DNA from: an uncultured Veillonellaceae bacterium
Lineage (GTDB): Bacteria; Bacillota; Negativicutes; Veillonellales; Megasphaeraceae
Reading direction: 5' to 3'
Assembly: GCA_900546795.1 (NCBI GenBank)
Contig: UREG01000006.1
Location: 1-39,192, forward strand
Length of the DNA: 39,192 nt
Shown: in pieces, positions 15,623 through 22,945 of the stretch
How the letters are laid out: every line of letters starts with the position of its first letter
Numbering within the stretch: position 1 is the stretch's first letter
The notes under the pieces: model-generated
Seen by the model: the letters and a program-made list of their open reading frames with translations, nothing else
Told to the model about the DNA's origin: nothing
Database searches by the model: none
Made by a program: the position numbers and the translations under genes

Positions 15623-16669
15623 TTATATTTTCTGCGCCAAATTTCGGATCGCCGCTATCAGCTCGTCCGTTTTGTCCTCTCGTGTCGCCCAGCTGGTACA
15701 AATCCGGGCTGCAATACGGCCGTCTTCCAAATATTCCCATAGCGCAAGGACGAATTGTTTTGACAACACCTCCCATTGCTCTTTGGTAAAAATCGGAAAC
15801 TGCTGATTGGTAGGAGAATCGATCAGCAGAGGGATTCCCGCCTCTTTCAAAGCCGTTTTAATCTTCATTGCCAAGGTCACGGCATGACTGGAAATTTCAA
15901 AATACAATCCTTTTTCAAACAAGGTTTTAAACTGTATTCCCAATAACCGGCCTTTTGCCAGGACGGCGCCCCCTTGTTTCATAATAGAAAAAAAGTCCGC
16001 CTTGATTTCTTCATTACTGATGACCAGAGCTTCTCCAAATAACGCACCTACTTTCGTGCCGCCGATAAGAAACATATCACAGTTCGCCGTAATATCCGGC
16101 AGAGTCAGATCGTTGGCCGGCGACGCCAATCCATAGCCCATGCGGGCGCCGTCAATAAATAGGTATAGGTTGTATGTCCGGCAGACTGCATAGATATCCC
16201 TTAGTTCCTGCTTGCTGTACAAGGTTCCTAATTCTGTCGGCTGAGAGATATATACGAGCTTTGGCTGCACCCAATGATTCCGGCTCGGATCTGTATCATA
16301 TTTTTTCCATTCCCCTTCGATTTGCGCAGCACTTAACTTCCCGTCCCGGCCGGCTATTTCTATCACTTTGTGCCCTGTCCGCTCAATCGCACCGGCTTCA
16401 TGCGTATTAATATGGCTTGTAACCGCAGCCAGCACGCCCTGATGGGGCCGCAGCGCTGCGCAGATTGCCGTCAAATTTGCCTGCGTCCCGCCTACCAGAA
16501 AGTGTACGTCTGCCTGGTCATTTTGGCAGGCCTTCCGGATCAGCTGCCGCGCTGCTTCGCAGTAAGCATCCTCGCCATATCCCGGCGTCTGCTCCCAATT
16601 CGTTTCTGCCAACGCATTCAATAGCTGCGGATGACAGCCTTCCGTATAGTCACTGGTGAAATAATACAT
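15623..16669 (-). CDS. Low-specificity L-threonine aldolase
   Basis: This PLP enzyme (fold type I) splits L-threonine or L-allo-threonine to glycine and acetaldehyde. It has the FTSDYTEGCHP start, the LVGGTQAN phosphate loop, FIDGARMGY, and the PLP lysine in FLIGGTKVGA. Length is 348 residues. The ATG at 16669 is chosen because GGAGG lies 8 bases before it; an ATG at 16684 in the same frame is inside that ribosome site and the preceding gene. It is the third gene of a PPIase / GIY-YIG / aldolase operon. Beta-eliminating lyases look similar, but the GGTKVGA motif and length favour the aldolase. Confidence 0.9.
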   Translation of the reverse strand: MYYFTSDYTEGCHPQLLNALAETNWEQTPGYGEDAYCEAARQLIRKACQNDQADVHFLVGGTQANLTAICAALRPHQGVLAAVTSHINTHEAGAIERTGHKVIEIAGRDGKLSAAQIEGEWKKYDTDPSRNHWVQPKLVYISQPTELGTLYSKQELRDIYAVCRTYNLYLFIDGARMGYGLASPANDLTLPDITANCDMFLIGGTKVGALFGEALVISNEEIKADFFSIMKQGGAVLAKGRLLGIQFKTLFEKGLYFEISSHAVTLAMKIKTALKEAGIPLLIDSPTNQQFPIFTKEQWEVLSKQFVLALWEYLEDGRIAARICTSWATREDKTDELIAAIRNLAQKI

Positions 16670-16670
16670 C

Positions 16671-16928
16671 TCAATTCCCTCCATTCTGCTGTATCCATTC
16701 CTCTTTTTTTCGGCGCGTCCATTTTTTTATCCTGCATTCCATGGAACGGGCTTCTTGTTCCGTATCATATTGGCGATACCAAACCAGAGCAACCGGCCGG
16801 CGCGTCTTTGTATATTTTGCGCCCTTGCCGCTGTTATGCACCTCTACGCGGGAAAAGACATCTTTTGCCCAACCGGTGTATAAGGTACCGTCAGCACAGC
16901 GCACGATATACGTATAGCCGCCGGTCAT
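16671..16928 (-). CDS. GIY-YIG nuclease superfamily protein (UPF0213/YhbQ-like)
   Basis: The 85-residue protein is a single GIY-YIG domain: GYTYIVRC ... LYTGWAKD, then the conserved Arg in VEVHNSGKGAKYTKTRRP, and Glu in EQEARSMECRIKKW. It belongs to the small stand-alone group whose cellular role is poorly known; DNA nicking has been shown for some relatives. Its start ATG overlaps the stop of the PPIase gene (ATGA), which suggests translational coupling, and its stop lies one base before the aldolase ATG. There is no functional link to its neighbours that I can see. Confidence 0.9.
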   Translation of the reverse strand: MTGGYTYIVRCADGTLYTGWAKDVFSRVEVHNSGKGAKYTKTRRPVALVWYRQYDTEQEARSMECRIKKWTRRKKEEWIQQNGGN

Positions 16929-17530
16929 GGTTTTTCTTTACTGATACGGATCGATTCGATGACGATCGGCTCTTCCGGCTTATCCTGCCGATTTGTCTTT
17001 ACTTTGCTGATCGCTTCTACCACGTCATAGCCGGCAATAACCTGTCCAAAAATAGCATGTTTGTTTTGAAGCCATTTAGTCGGCGCTACGGTAATAAAAA
17101 ACTGGGAACCTCCTGTATTCGGGCCGGCGTTTGCCATTGCCAGCACGCCCGGCTTTTCAAAATTCAGCCCGGGAGCAAATTCGTCAGGAATCGTATATCC
17201 CGGCCCGCCGGTTCCCGTTCCCGTCGGATCGCCGCCTTGAATCATGAAATCGGCAATGACCCGATGAAAAATTGTCTGGTTATAGAACCCTTTTTCCGCT
17301 AACGCAATGAAATTCTTAGCCGTAGCCGGTGCTTTGCTTGTATATAACTGTACGGTAAAATCTCCTTTATTCGTATGAAATACCGCATATTCGTCGGGAG
17401 AAGCCTGTACAGCAGCCGGAACCGTTCCGGACGCTCCGCTTTCTTTCGCGCCTTCTTCTGCCCCGCAGGCAGTCAGTACAAAACAACACGCGAGAATCCC
17501 CGCCATTTGCATCATTCTTTTAAACTTCAT
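16925..17530 (-). CDS. Lipoprotein cyclophilin-type peptidyl-prolyl isomerase
   Basis: The enzyme catalyses cis/trans isomerisation of proline peptide bonds. It begins with a type II signal peptide ending LTAC (Cys22), so it acts on the outer face of the cytoplasmic membrane, probably on exported proteins. The cyclophilin domain (about residues 48-200) shows FHRVIADFMIQGGDPTGTG, PNTGGSQFFIT with the catalytic Arg and Phe, and a modified W/H site (KWLQNKHAIFG). The start at 17530 is chosen because AGGAGG lies 6 bases before it. It is the first gene of the operon and is preceded by a near-consensus promoter. Confidence 0.94.
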   Translation of the reverse strand: MKFKRMMQMAGILACCFVLTACGAEEGAKESGASGTVPAAVQASPDEYAVFHTNKGDFTVQLYTSKAPATAKNFIALAEKGFYNQTIFHRVIADFMIQGGDPTGTGTGGPGYTIPDEFAPGLNFEKPGVLAMANAGPNTGGSQFFITVAPTKWLQNKHAIFGQVIAGYDVVEAISKVKTNRQDKPEEPIVIESIRISKEKP

Positions 17531-17562
17531 ATCGTTCCTCCTATCTCCGGTCATGTACCCTC

Positions 17563-17591
17563 ATTATATCGGCATCGCCGGCTGATTTCAA
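17563..17591 (-). promoter_or_regulatory. Promoter of the PPIase / GIY-YIG / aldolase operon
   Basis: On the minus strand TTGAAA (17591-17586), a 17-base spacer and a perfect TATAAT (17568-17563) lie 33 bases before the PPIase start. Confidence 0.75.
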
Positions 17592-17672
17592 TAAGAGTTT
17601 TCTATTTCAAAGTTCCTTGATAAGAAATACTCTTTATCCACTTTACTGGCAGCAATATAAAAAGAAGATAAA

Positions 17673-17702
17673 CAAAAAACGGAACCACAAGGGTTCCGTT
17701 TT
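17673..17702 (-). terminator. Intrinsic terminator after rplL
   Basis: An 11-bp stem, AAAACGGAACC / GGTTCCGTTTT, with a 5-base loop is followed by more T on the minus strand. It ends the ribosomal-protein operon 20 bases after the rplL stop, where rpoB would normally follow. Confidence 0.9.
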
Positions 17703-17721
17703 ATATACTGTATCAGTAAAA

Positions 17722-18087
17722 TTATTTTACTTCGATTACAGCGCCAGCTTCTTCCAATTTAGCTTTCAGAGCTTCTGCGTCAGCTTTGGAGATGCCTTCT
17801 TTAACCGGTGCCGGAGCGCCGTCTACGAGAGCTTTAGCTTCTTTCAAGCCAAGGCCAGTTACTTCGCGAACAACTTTGATTACGTTGATTTTGGAAGCGC
17901 CAGCGTCTTTCAATACAACGTCGAATTCGGATTTTTCTTCAGCTGCTGCTGCTGCAGGAGCTGCTGCTGCTACAGCTACCGGAGCTGCTGCGGATACACC
18001 AAATTTTTCTTCCATAGCTTTTACGAGTTCGGACAATTCCAAAACAGTCATAGACTCAATGGCCTGCATGATTTCTTCTCTAGTCAT
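17722..18087 (-). CDS. rplL: Ribosomal protein L7/L12
   Basis: The 121-residue stalk protein binds L10 as dimers and recruits translation factors. The N-terminal dimer helix (LELSELVKAMEEKFGV), the Ala-rich hinge (about residues 35-50) and the C-terminal factor-binding domain (KINVIKVVREVTGLGLKEAKALV; the motif spans about 65-88) are all typical. It follows rplJ after 57 bases. Transcription then meets a strong terminator, so rpoB and rpoC are not in this transcript. Confidence 0.98.
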   Translation of the reverse strand: MTREEIMQAIESMTVLELSELVKAMEEKFGVSAAAPVAVAAAAPAAAAAEEKSEFDVVLKDAGASKINVIKVVREVTGLGLKEAKALVDGAPAPVKEGISKADAEALKAKLEEAGAVIEVK

Positions 18088-18144
18088 TATAATATACCTC
18101 CAGTTGTATGTTTGTTTTTAATAAGTCAACTTGCGAATAAGAGC

Positions 18145-18675
18145 TTATGCGCTCTGTTTCTGTTCACGGATCGCGTCAAGCACATAAACGAGATTGCGGA
18201 TGTTGCCCTGCAATACATTGACGAATCCGGTGAGCGGAGCCTGCATGCTGCCAAGTACTTTGGCAATGAGGACTTCTCTGCTCGGCAGGTTTGCCAGTTC
18301 TTCCACGCCTTTCGCGTCGATAACCTGGCCTTCTACGAGACCTACTTTTACAGTAATGGCTTCGGATTTTGTTTCTTCTAAGAATTCTTTGAGAATCTTA
18401 GCAGGAGCTACAGGATCTTCGAAGGATACTGCCAACGCACAAGGGCCTTCCAAGTGTTCGGAGAAACCTTCCAGACCGAGTTCATCAGCGGCAATACGAG
18501 TCAACGTATTTTTGATTACTTTGTACTGTACATTGCCAGCGATGAATTTACGGCGAAGTTTTGTAGCGGCAGCAACGGTCAGCCCGTTATACTGTACGAG
18601 GACAGCGCCTTTCGCACCGGAAAGTTCTTCTTTCATCTGCGCTACTATCGCTTTCTTTTCTGCTGTAACAGCCAT
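18145..18675 (-). CDS. rplJ: Ribosomal protein L10
   Basis: L10 anchors the L7/L12 dimers to 23S rRNA. At 176 residues, with an N-terminal rRNA-binding domain (VLVQYNGLTVAAATKLRRK, about 29-47) and a C-terminal helix that binds L7/L12, it is normal. The ATG at 18675 is chosen because AAGGAGGTG lies 5 bases before it; a GTG two codons earlier overlaps the ribosome site. It is preceded by an L10-type autoregulatory leader. Confidence 0.98.
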   Translation of the reverse strand: MAVTAEKKAIVAQMKEELSGAKGAVLVQYNGLTVAAATKLRRKFIAGNVQYKVIKNTLTRIAADELGLEGFSEHLEGPCALAVSFEDPVAPAKILKEFLEETKSEAITVKVGLVEGQVIDAKGVEELANLPSREVLIAKVLGSMQAPLTGFVNVLQGNIRNLVYVLDAIREQKQSA

Positions 18676-18689
18676 GGTCACACCTCCTT

Positions 18690-18840
18690 GTTATTAGGAT
18701 TATGTATCACCTTAGCATAAAGAACGGCCCCGCAAAAACGAGGCCGTAACTATTTTGGTTTAGTCCATCATAGTTTAGCCTCAGAGGGCGGACTTGCGTC
18801 CATTATACATACCTTCCGTCTACAGCTAAGATTGATATTG
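18690..18840 (-). promoter_or_regulatory. L10 leader (autoregulatory mRNA) with attenuator hairpin
   Basis: The gap between rplA and rplJ holds, in RNA sense, GTAGACGGAAGGTATG and later CGCCCTCTGAGGC, matching the paired conserved parts of the L10 leader (AGACxGxAGG ... CCTxCCGAGG), the kink-turn site bound by the L10-L12 complex. Further downstream ACGGCC..CG / CG..GGCCGT (18724-18747) makes a stem with one mismatch followed by TTCTTTAT, a likely attenuator. Confidence 0.75.
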
Positions 18841-18842
18841 AA

Positions 18843-19553
18843 TTATTCGGCTTTAGCGCCAGCTTTGATAGCGAACGGATTGATATGGATGCCAGGGCCC
18901 ATCGTAGAGCTGATCGTAATGCTCTTAATGTACTGACCTTTTGCACCGGACGGTTTTACGCGGATCAGAGTTTCCACGAGCGTCGTCAAGTTATCAATCA
19001 ATTTCTGTTCTTCAAAGGATTCTTTACCGATCGGAGCATGGATGTTACCAGCTTTGTCCGTACGGTATTCGATTTTACCCGCTTTGATTTCGTTTACTGC
19101 ACGAGTAATATCCATCGTTACAGTACCTACTTTCGGGTTCGGCATCAAGCCTTTAGGACCAAGGATTTTACCGAGGCGGCCTACAACACCCATCATATCC
19201 GGAGTTGCTACAGCCACATCAAAATCTGTCCAGCCGCCCTGAATTTTCGTTACCAATTCTTCAGAGCCTACGAAATCAGCACCTGCTGCTTCCGCTTCTT
19301 TTACTTTTTCGCCTTTAGCAAAGACAAGAACGCGTTTGGATTTACCAGTACCATGCGGTAAAACAACGGCGCCACGCACTTGCTGATCAGCGTATTTCGG
19401 ATCGACGTTCAAACGAACGGCGAGTTCAATTGTTTCGTCAAATTTAGCCACAGCAGTCTTTTTAACAAGCTCTACTGCTTCTGCTACTTCGTAAAGTTTC
19501 GTTGCGTCTACGAGTTTAGCAGCTTCGGCATATTTTTTGCCAAATTTTGCCAT
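18843..19553 (-). CDS. rplA: Ribosomal protein L1
   Basis: L1 forms the mobile stalk at the E site and can repress its own operon. The 236-residue sequence is full length with VRLNVDPKYADQQVRG (about 47-62), VVLPHGTGK and GPKGLMPNPK, all family signatures. The ATG at 19553 follows GAGGAGG. It follows rplK after 73 bases. Confidence 0.98.
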   Translation of the reverse strand: MAKFGKKYAEAAKLVDATKLYEVAEAVELVKKTAVAKFDETIELAVRLNVDPKYADQQVRGAVVLPHGTGKSKRVLVFAKGEKVKEAEAAGADFVGSEELVTKIQGGWTDFDVAVATPDMMGVVGRLGKILGPKGLMPNPKVGTVTMDITRAVNEIKAGKIEYRTDKAGNIHAPIGKESFEEQKLIDNLTTLVETLIRVKPSGAKGQYIKSITISSTMGPGIHINPFAIKAGAKAE

Positions 19554-19626
19554 TAGTCTATTTCCTCCTCTGTGGTTTAACGGGAAGCTTCCCTTCCACC
19601 GGTGCGCCTAAGCGCATCGTACGCGA

Positions 19627-20052
19627 TTAATCAACGATTTCAATACCCATGCTGCGAGCGGTACCTTCTACCATTTTCATAGCAGCTTCAACGTCGTTGG
19701 CGTTGAGGTCGGGCATTTTAGTTTCAGCGATTTCTCTTACTTTGTCGCGGCCTACTTTAGCGACTTTTTTCTTGTTCGGTTCACCGGAAGCCGTTTCAAT
19801 GCCAGCAGCTTTTTTCAAAAGAACAGCAGCCGGCGGCGTTTTGGTGATGAAAGTAAAAGATCTATCTTCAAATACGGTAATTTCTACAGGAATAATCAAG
19901 CCAGCCTGTTTTGCAGTTCTTTCGTTAAATTCTTTAACGAAAGCCATGATGTTTACGCCTGCCTGACCAAGAGCCGGTCCAATCGGCGGTGCCGGAGTAG
20001 CTTTTCCAGCTTCGCATTGGAGTTTTACCATTTTAATTACTTTTTTTGCCAT
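19627..20052 (-). CDS. rplK: Ribosomal protein L11
   Basis: L11 forms part of the GTPase-associated centre and is needed for the stringent response through RelA-type enzymes. The 141-residue protein shows LQCEAGKATPAPPIGPALG (about 11-29, the thiostrepton-site prolines), FTFITKTPPA and TARSMGIEI at the end. The ATG at 20052 follows AAGGAGGTG. Confidence 0.98.
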   Translation of the reverse strand: MAKKVIKMVKLQCEAGKATPAPPIGPALGQAGVNIMAFVKEFNERTAKQAGLIIPVEITVFEDRSFTFITKTPPAAVLLKKAAGIETASGEPNKKKVAKVGRDKVREIAETKMPDLNANDVEAAMKMVEGTARSMGIEIVD

Positions 20053-20147
20053 GGTGTTTACACCTCCTTACGTTCAAGATGTGGTAAGCGGATTTACATC
20101 CTCCCACTCACACAGCCTGCCCAGCAAGCCGTGCATTATAGAGTATA

Positions 20148-20684
20148 TTAAAGACTTTTCTCGATTTGAGAATAGTCGACCTCTACCGGAGTTTCCCGTC
20201 CAAACATATCTATAAGTGCTTTCAGGGTACCCTTTTCCGCATTGATTTCCGTAATAACAGCTTCGAAATCCTGGAACGGGCCCGAGATAATGCGTACTGT
20301 TTCACCGAGTTCTACCTCGATATTCGGCCGTACGACTTCTTCCATGCCCTGCGATTTCAGTATGCGTTTGACTTCTTCAGGTTCCAAGGGAACAGGTTTC
20401 GTAGCAGAACCAACAAAACCGGTCACACCAGGCGTATTGCGGACTACATACCAAGAGCGGTCATTGACTTCCATTTCCACCAGCACATACCCAGGAAATA
20501 CTTTACGTTTGACGACTTTTTTCTGGCCGTCTTTTACGTCCAGCTCATCTTCCATAGGCACCAGAATGCGATGGATCGTATCTTCCATTCCCATGGACTG
20601 CACTTTGCGCTCCAGGTTCGCTTTTACTTTGTTTTCATAGCCAGAGTAGGTATGAATCACATACCAACGTTTTTCCGTTTCCAT
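20148..20684 (-). CDS. nusG: Transcription termination/antitermination factor NusG
   Basis: NusG binds RNA polymerase and links it with Rho or ribosomes. The NGN domain is at the start (KRWYVIHTYSGYENKVK; about 5-21, with VFPGYVLVEM near 66) and a KOW motif lies in the last 55 residues (GETVRIISGPF). Length is 178 residues. The ATG at 20684 is preceded by GGAGG; the TTG one codon earlier is less likely. Confidence 0.97.
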   Translation of the reverse strand: METEKRWYVIHTYSGYENKVKANLERKVQSMGMEDTIHRILVPMEDELDVKDGQKKVVKRKVFPGYVLVEMEVNDRSWYVVRNTPGVTGFVGSATKPVPLEPEEVKRILKSQGMEEVVRPNIEVELGETVRIISGPFQDFEAVITEINAEKGTLKALIDMFGRETPVEVDYSQIEKSL

Positions 20685-20696
20685 CAACTAAGCCTC

Positions 20697-20918
20697 CTAT
20701 CCGATCGCGGTATTAAAAAGCTTGAACAGTTCGGTGAAAATGCCGTCGCTCACGCCGATCAGCAGCGTGATGAACACTACGGTTACAAATACTGCCGCCG
20801 TATAGGAAATCATTTCCTTTTTCGTCGGCCAGACGACTTTTTTCATCTCTGTTTTGACTTCCCGGAAAAATTTGGCTCCGCCTTTTTGCTGTTGTCCTGT
20901 TGTTTTCGGTGCTGCCAT
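20697..20918 (-). CDS. secE: Preprotein translocase subunit SecE
   Basis: The 73-residue protein is the single-membrane-span form of SecE. KFFREVKTEMKKVVWPTKKE is the conserved amphipathic segment and the membrane helix follows (YTAAVFVTVVFITLLIG). The start at 20918 is chosen because AGAGG lies 7 bases before it; an ATG five codons upstream has no good site. It is followed by nusG after 12 bases. Confidence 0.95.
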   Translation of the reverse strand: MAAPKTTGQQQKGGAKFFREVKTEMKKVVWPTKKEMISYTAAVFVTVVFITLLIGVSDGIFTELFKLFNTAIG

Positions 20919-20971
20919 ATTGTTTCCTCTCATCCTCGAATTACCCAGCGGGCAATCAATCGCTCACACTA

Positions 20972-21121
20972 TTATTTCGTTTCTTTATGTAACGTGTGTT
21001 TTTTGCAGAATTTGCAATATTTGTTCATTTCCAGACGATCCGGATTGTTCTTTTTGTTTTTATTCGTCTGGTAATTACGCTGTTTGCAAACAGTACATGC
21101 AAGAGTTGCGGCATTACGCAT
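20972..21121 (-). CDS. rpmG: Ribosomal protein L33
   Basis: The 49-residue protein reads MRNAATLACTVCKQRNYQ at the start and has two CxxC pairs (CTVC, CKFC), so it is the zinc-binding form of L33. An AGAGGTG site lies 8 bases before the ATG. It is the first gene of the rpmG-secE-nusG-rplK-rplA-rplJ-rplL run, as in many Firmicutes. No Cys-free (zinc-independent) copy is present in the window. Confidence 0.95.
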   Translation of the reverse strand: MRNAATLACTVCKQRNYQTNKNKKNNPDRLEMNKYCKFCKKHTLHKETK

Positions 21122-21142
21122 TATTCATACACCTCTCTCATT

Positions 21143-21172
21143 AAAAAATCACAAGCCGCTTTCGCGCTTGTG
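21143..21172 (-). terminator. Hairpin plus T-run in the rpmG leader (attenuator candidate)
   Basis: CACAAGCGC - GAAA - GCGGCTTGTG forms a 9-bp stem with one bulged G and a GAAA tetraloop, followed by ATTTTTTAA on the minus strand. It lies between the promoter (21188-21216) and the rpmG ribosome site, beginning about 9 bases after the predicted start of transcription. Confidence 0.6.
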
Positions 21173-21187
21173 TAATATTGCTTATAT

Positions 21188-21216
21188 ACTATATCACAAC
21201 CGCCTTTTCATGTCAA
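21188..21216 (-). promoter_or_regulatory. Consensus promoter of the rpmG-secE-nusG-ribosomal operon
   Basis: On the minus strand a perfect TTGACA (21216-21211), a 17-base spacer and TATAGT (21193-21188) form the best promoter in this part of the window, 67 bases before the rpmG ATG. Confidence 0.85.
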
Positions 21217-21236
21217 TAAAAAAATGGCGATTCCAT

Positions 21237-21267
21237 GCAAAAAAAGTTAGATTCCTCACCTAACTTT
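21237..21267 (-). terminator. Second of two tandem terminators before rpmG
   Basis: AAAGTTAG / CTAACTTT (21243-21250 with 21260-21267) make an 8-bp stem with a 9-base loop followed by TTTT on the minus strand. It backs up the next terminator. Confidence 0.65.
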
Positions 21268-21320
21268 CATTAGATTACCATATCCCGCAGCAAAATACAA
21301 GATACTTGCGTTTCTCATGC

Positions 21321-21357
21321 AAAAACGGCGCCTGCCCGCAAAAGGACAGATGCCGTT
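21321..21357 (-). terminator. Terminator of the tandem secreted-protein genes
   Basis: AACGGC / GCCGTT and inner CTG.CC / GG.CAG pairs (21324-21357) form a long hairpin with internal mismatches, followed by TTTTTGC on the minus strand, about 50 bases after the stop at 21409. Confidence 0.65.
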
Positions 21358-21408
21358 CTTGTTCTTATATATTTTATCGTTTTATATGCAGCGTATTATT
21401 CCGGCGCA

Positions 21409-22140
21409 TTACGCATCCACAGACCGGAAAATCGCGTCTGCCGCTTCAGCTGCCGCCCGCCGTTCCGGATCATAGGCAATCAGCAGATTAACTGCCAGCC
21501 GGCCTTTTCGTTCCAGCACATACGCCCGCACATAGGCCGGCAATTCAAATCCGTCAACATACAGCAGCGCCTCTGAACCGGCTGTATATACGATTTTCTT
21601 TGCTCCATCGAGCCGGTGCACCGGCGTCATATCCTCCAACGTGATGCGCACATCCATGCCCGATCGGTTTTCTTCCCGCAGGATCTGATCAATCAGCGCC
21701 TGTCCATTGAGCAGCATTAAGTTCGCTGCCGTAATCGCATTTTGTTCCTCTCTGCCCAATTTATTTTTCATAAACGGCTTCCACTGTTTATCGTACTCTT
21801 TTTCCGGCACCACGACAGAAAGCAGCGCCGCTGATTTCCAAGAATCGTTTTCCATCAGCAAAAGCTGATACATATTAAAAGAACGGCTCAGCGTTTCCAG
21901 CTGTTTTTTCTGAATGACCGCCGCTTCCCAGACCGCGCCTTTTTCCAGACCGCCGGCCAGCTCTTCTTCGATGACGGCGTTTGCTTTTCCCGCAGCCAGT
22001 GCTCCCCAGTCCGCAATCCGTACATGGTTAGGCACGTCTATGTTTCCCAATGTAGAGGTCTGAACCGTTTGTGCCAGTGCTGTTGTGCAGACCGCAGCAG
22101 CCAGCGCGGCAGCCGCCAGTATTTTCTGATATGTTTTCAT
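21409..22140 (-). CDS. Secreted protein of unknown function, second of a tandem pair
   Basis: The 243-residue protein has a signal peptide (MKTYQKILAAAALAAAVC, predicted cut after ALA at residue 23) and no further membrane segment. I do not recognise the family. The second half (MDVRITLEDMTP ... YVLERKGRLAVNLLIAYDP) follows the same pattern as the end of the upstream neighbour (MSVRILGYEPMERF ... YLLDRGDVYAVVLAAVP), so the two look like diverged duplicates. The genes are 4 bases apart and cotranscribed. Both mature parts begin with a short segment about a beta-strand and VP (NIDVPNHVRIADWG; VEIGSGMELADLAVP). A role at the cell envelope is all that can be inferred. Confidence 0.75.
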   Translation of the reverse strand: MKTYQKILAAAALAAAVCTTALAQTVQTSTLGNIDVPNHVRIADWGALAAGKANAVIEEELAGGLEKGAVWEAAVIQKKQLETLSRSFNMYQLLLMENDSWKSAALLSVVVPEKEYDKQWKPFMKNKLGREEQNAITAANLMLLNGQALIDQILREENRSGMDVRITLEDMTPVHRLDGAKKIVYTAGSEALLYVDGFELPAYVRAYVLERKGRLAVNLLIAYDPERRAAAEAADAIFRSVDA

Positions 22141-22144
22141 GGTG

Positions 22145-22921
22145 TCACCTCGTCAACGAACTCATCATACCGTCCAGCTTGTCATGGAAAAACTGATAAC
22201 TGCTGTCCGGCACAGCTGCCAATACTACGGCATAAACATCTCCGCGATCCAATAAATAGCTGGTTATGCCAATGGGCATCACCCATGCGCCCTCTCCGAC
22301 AGCCGTCCGCGTCGATTCGCGCCAGATAAACTCCTGCCCTGTATAAAACCGTTCCATCGGTTCATACCCTAATATCCGCACCGACATATCTCCGCGGGAC
22401 GCCGCTCCGTCTTTTGCCTGCACGGCATTTTTGCCGGCCGCCTTATCTGCTTTCTCCTGAGCCTCTTCTATCGTCTTTGGCAGCTTTCTAAACTTCGTTA
22501 CCGTATCCGGCGACAATGCATTCTGGAACATATCGTCCGTAAAGAATCCATCTTCCCCCGCTTCTGCCTGCGCCGCTTCTTTTGTTATCGTGCACACAAA
22601 CAGCCAGGCAATATGACGTCCCGCTTCATCGCTTCCTTTTAATTGATATATCCGCGGTACAGACATCACCTCACTGCTGGTTTCCAAGCCAAGCTGTTTT
22701 TGCACCTGCTCATTGATCCCTGGCCAGGCGTTTTCTAATTTGCTGTACGCCTGCTGCCCCCATTGCGGCACCGCCAAATCAGCCAGTTCCATGCCGCTGC
22801 CGATCTCTACGGACCCCACTTGCGGGAGTTCATACCGCGCCGCCTCAGCACCCATCGGCAGACAGGCCAGACTCCAGCTAAGTCCTAATGCAGCCAGCAT
22901 ATACTTCCACTGTCTTTTCAT
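22145..22921 (-). CDS. Secreted protein of unknown function, first of a tandem pair
   Basis: The 258-residue protein begins with a signal peptide (MKRQWKYMLAALGLSWSL, cut predicted after AEA near residue 27). The mature protein is soluble, with a helical middle rich in Ala, Lys and Glu (about residues 150-175) and a C-terminal alpha/beta part similar in pattern to the downstream gene. No catalytic motif is visible. It follows pncB after 24 bases in the same direction and so may share its transcript, although a link to NAD synthesis is not obvious. Function unknown. Confidence 0.75.
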   Translation of the reverse strand: MKRQWKYMLAALGLSWSLACLPMGAEAARYELPQVGSVEIGSGMELADLAVPQWGQQAYSKLENAWPGINEQVQKQLGLETSSEVMSVPRIYQLKGSDEAGRHIAWLFVCTITKEAAQAEAGEDGFFTDDMFQNALSPDTVTKFRKLPKTIEEAQEKADKAAGKNAVQAKDGAASRGDMSVRILGYEPMERFYTGQEFIWRESTRTAVGEGAWVMPIGITSYLLDRGDVYAVVLAAVPDSSYQFFHDKLDGMMSSLTR

Positions 22922-22945
22922 GCCATTCCCTCCATTTCCTTTTTG

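Noticed and set aside
20166..21074. 302-codon open frame on the plus strand
   Set aside because: It is antisense to nusG and secE, which are certain; no ribosome site and the sequence (rich in F, R, H) looks like a shadow frame.
21122..21240. tRNA-Trp gene often found near secE
   Set aside because: No cloverleaf or GTTCGAATC-like arm in the gaps around rpmG; no tRNA or rRNA gene was found in the window by eye.
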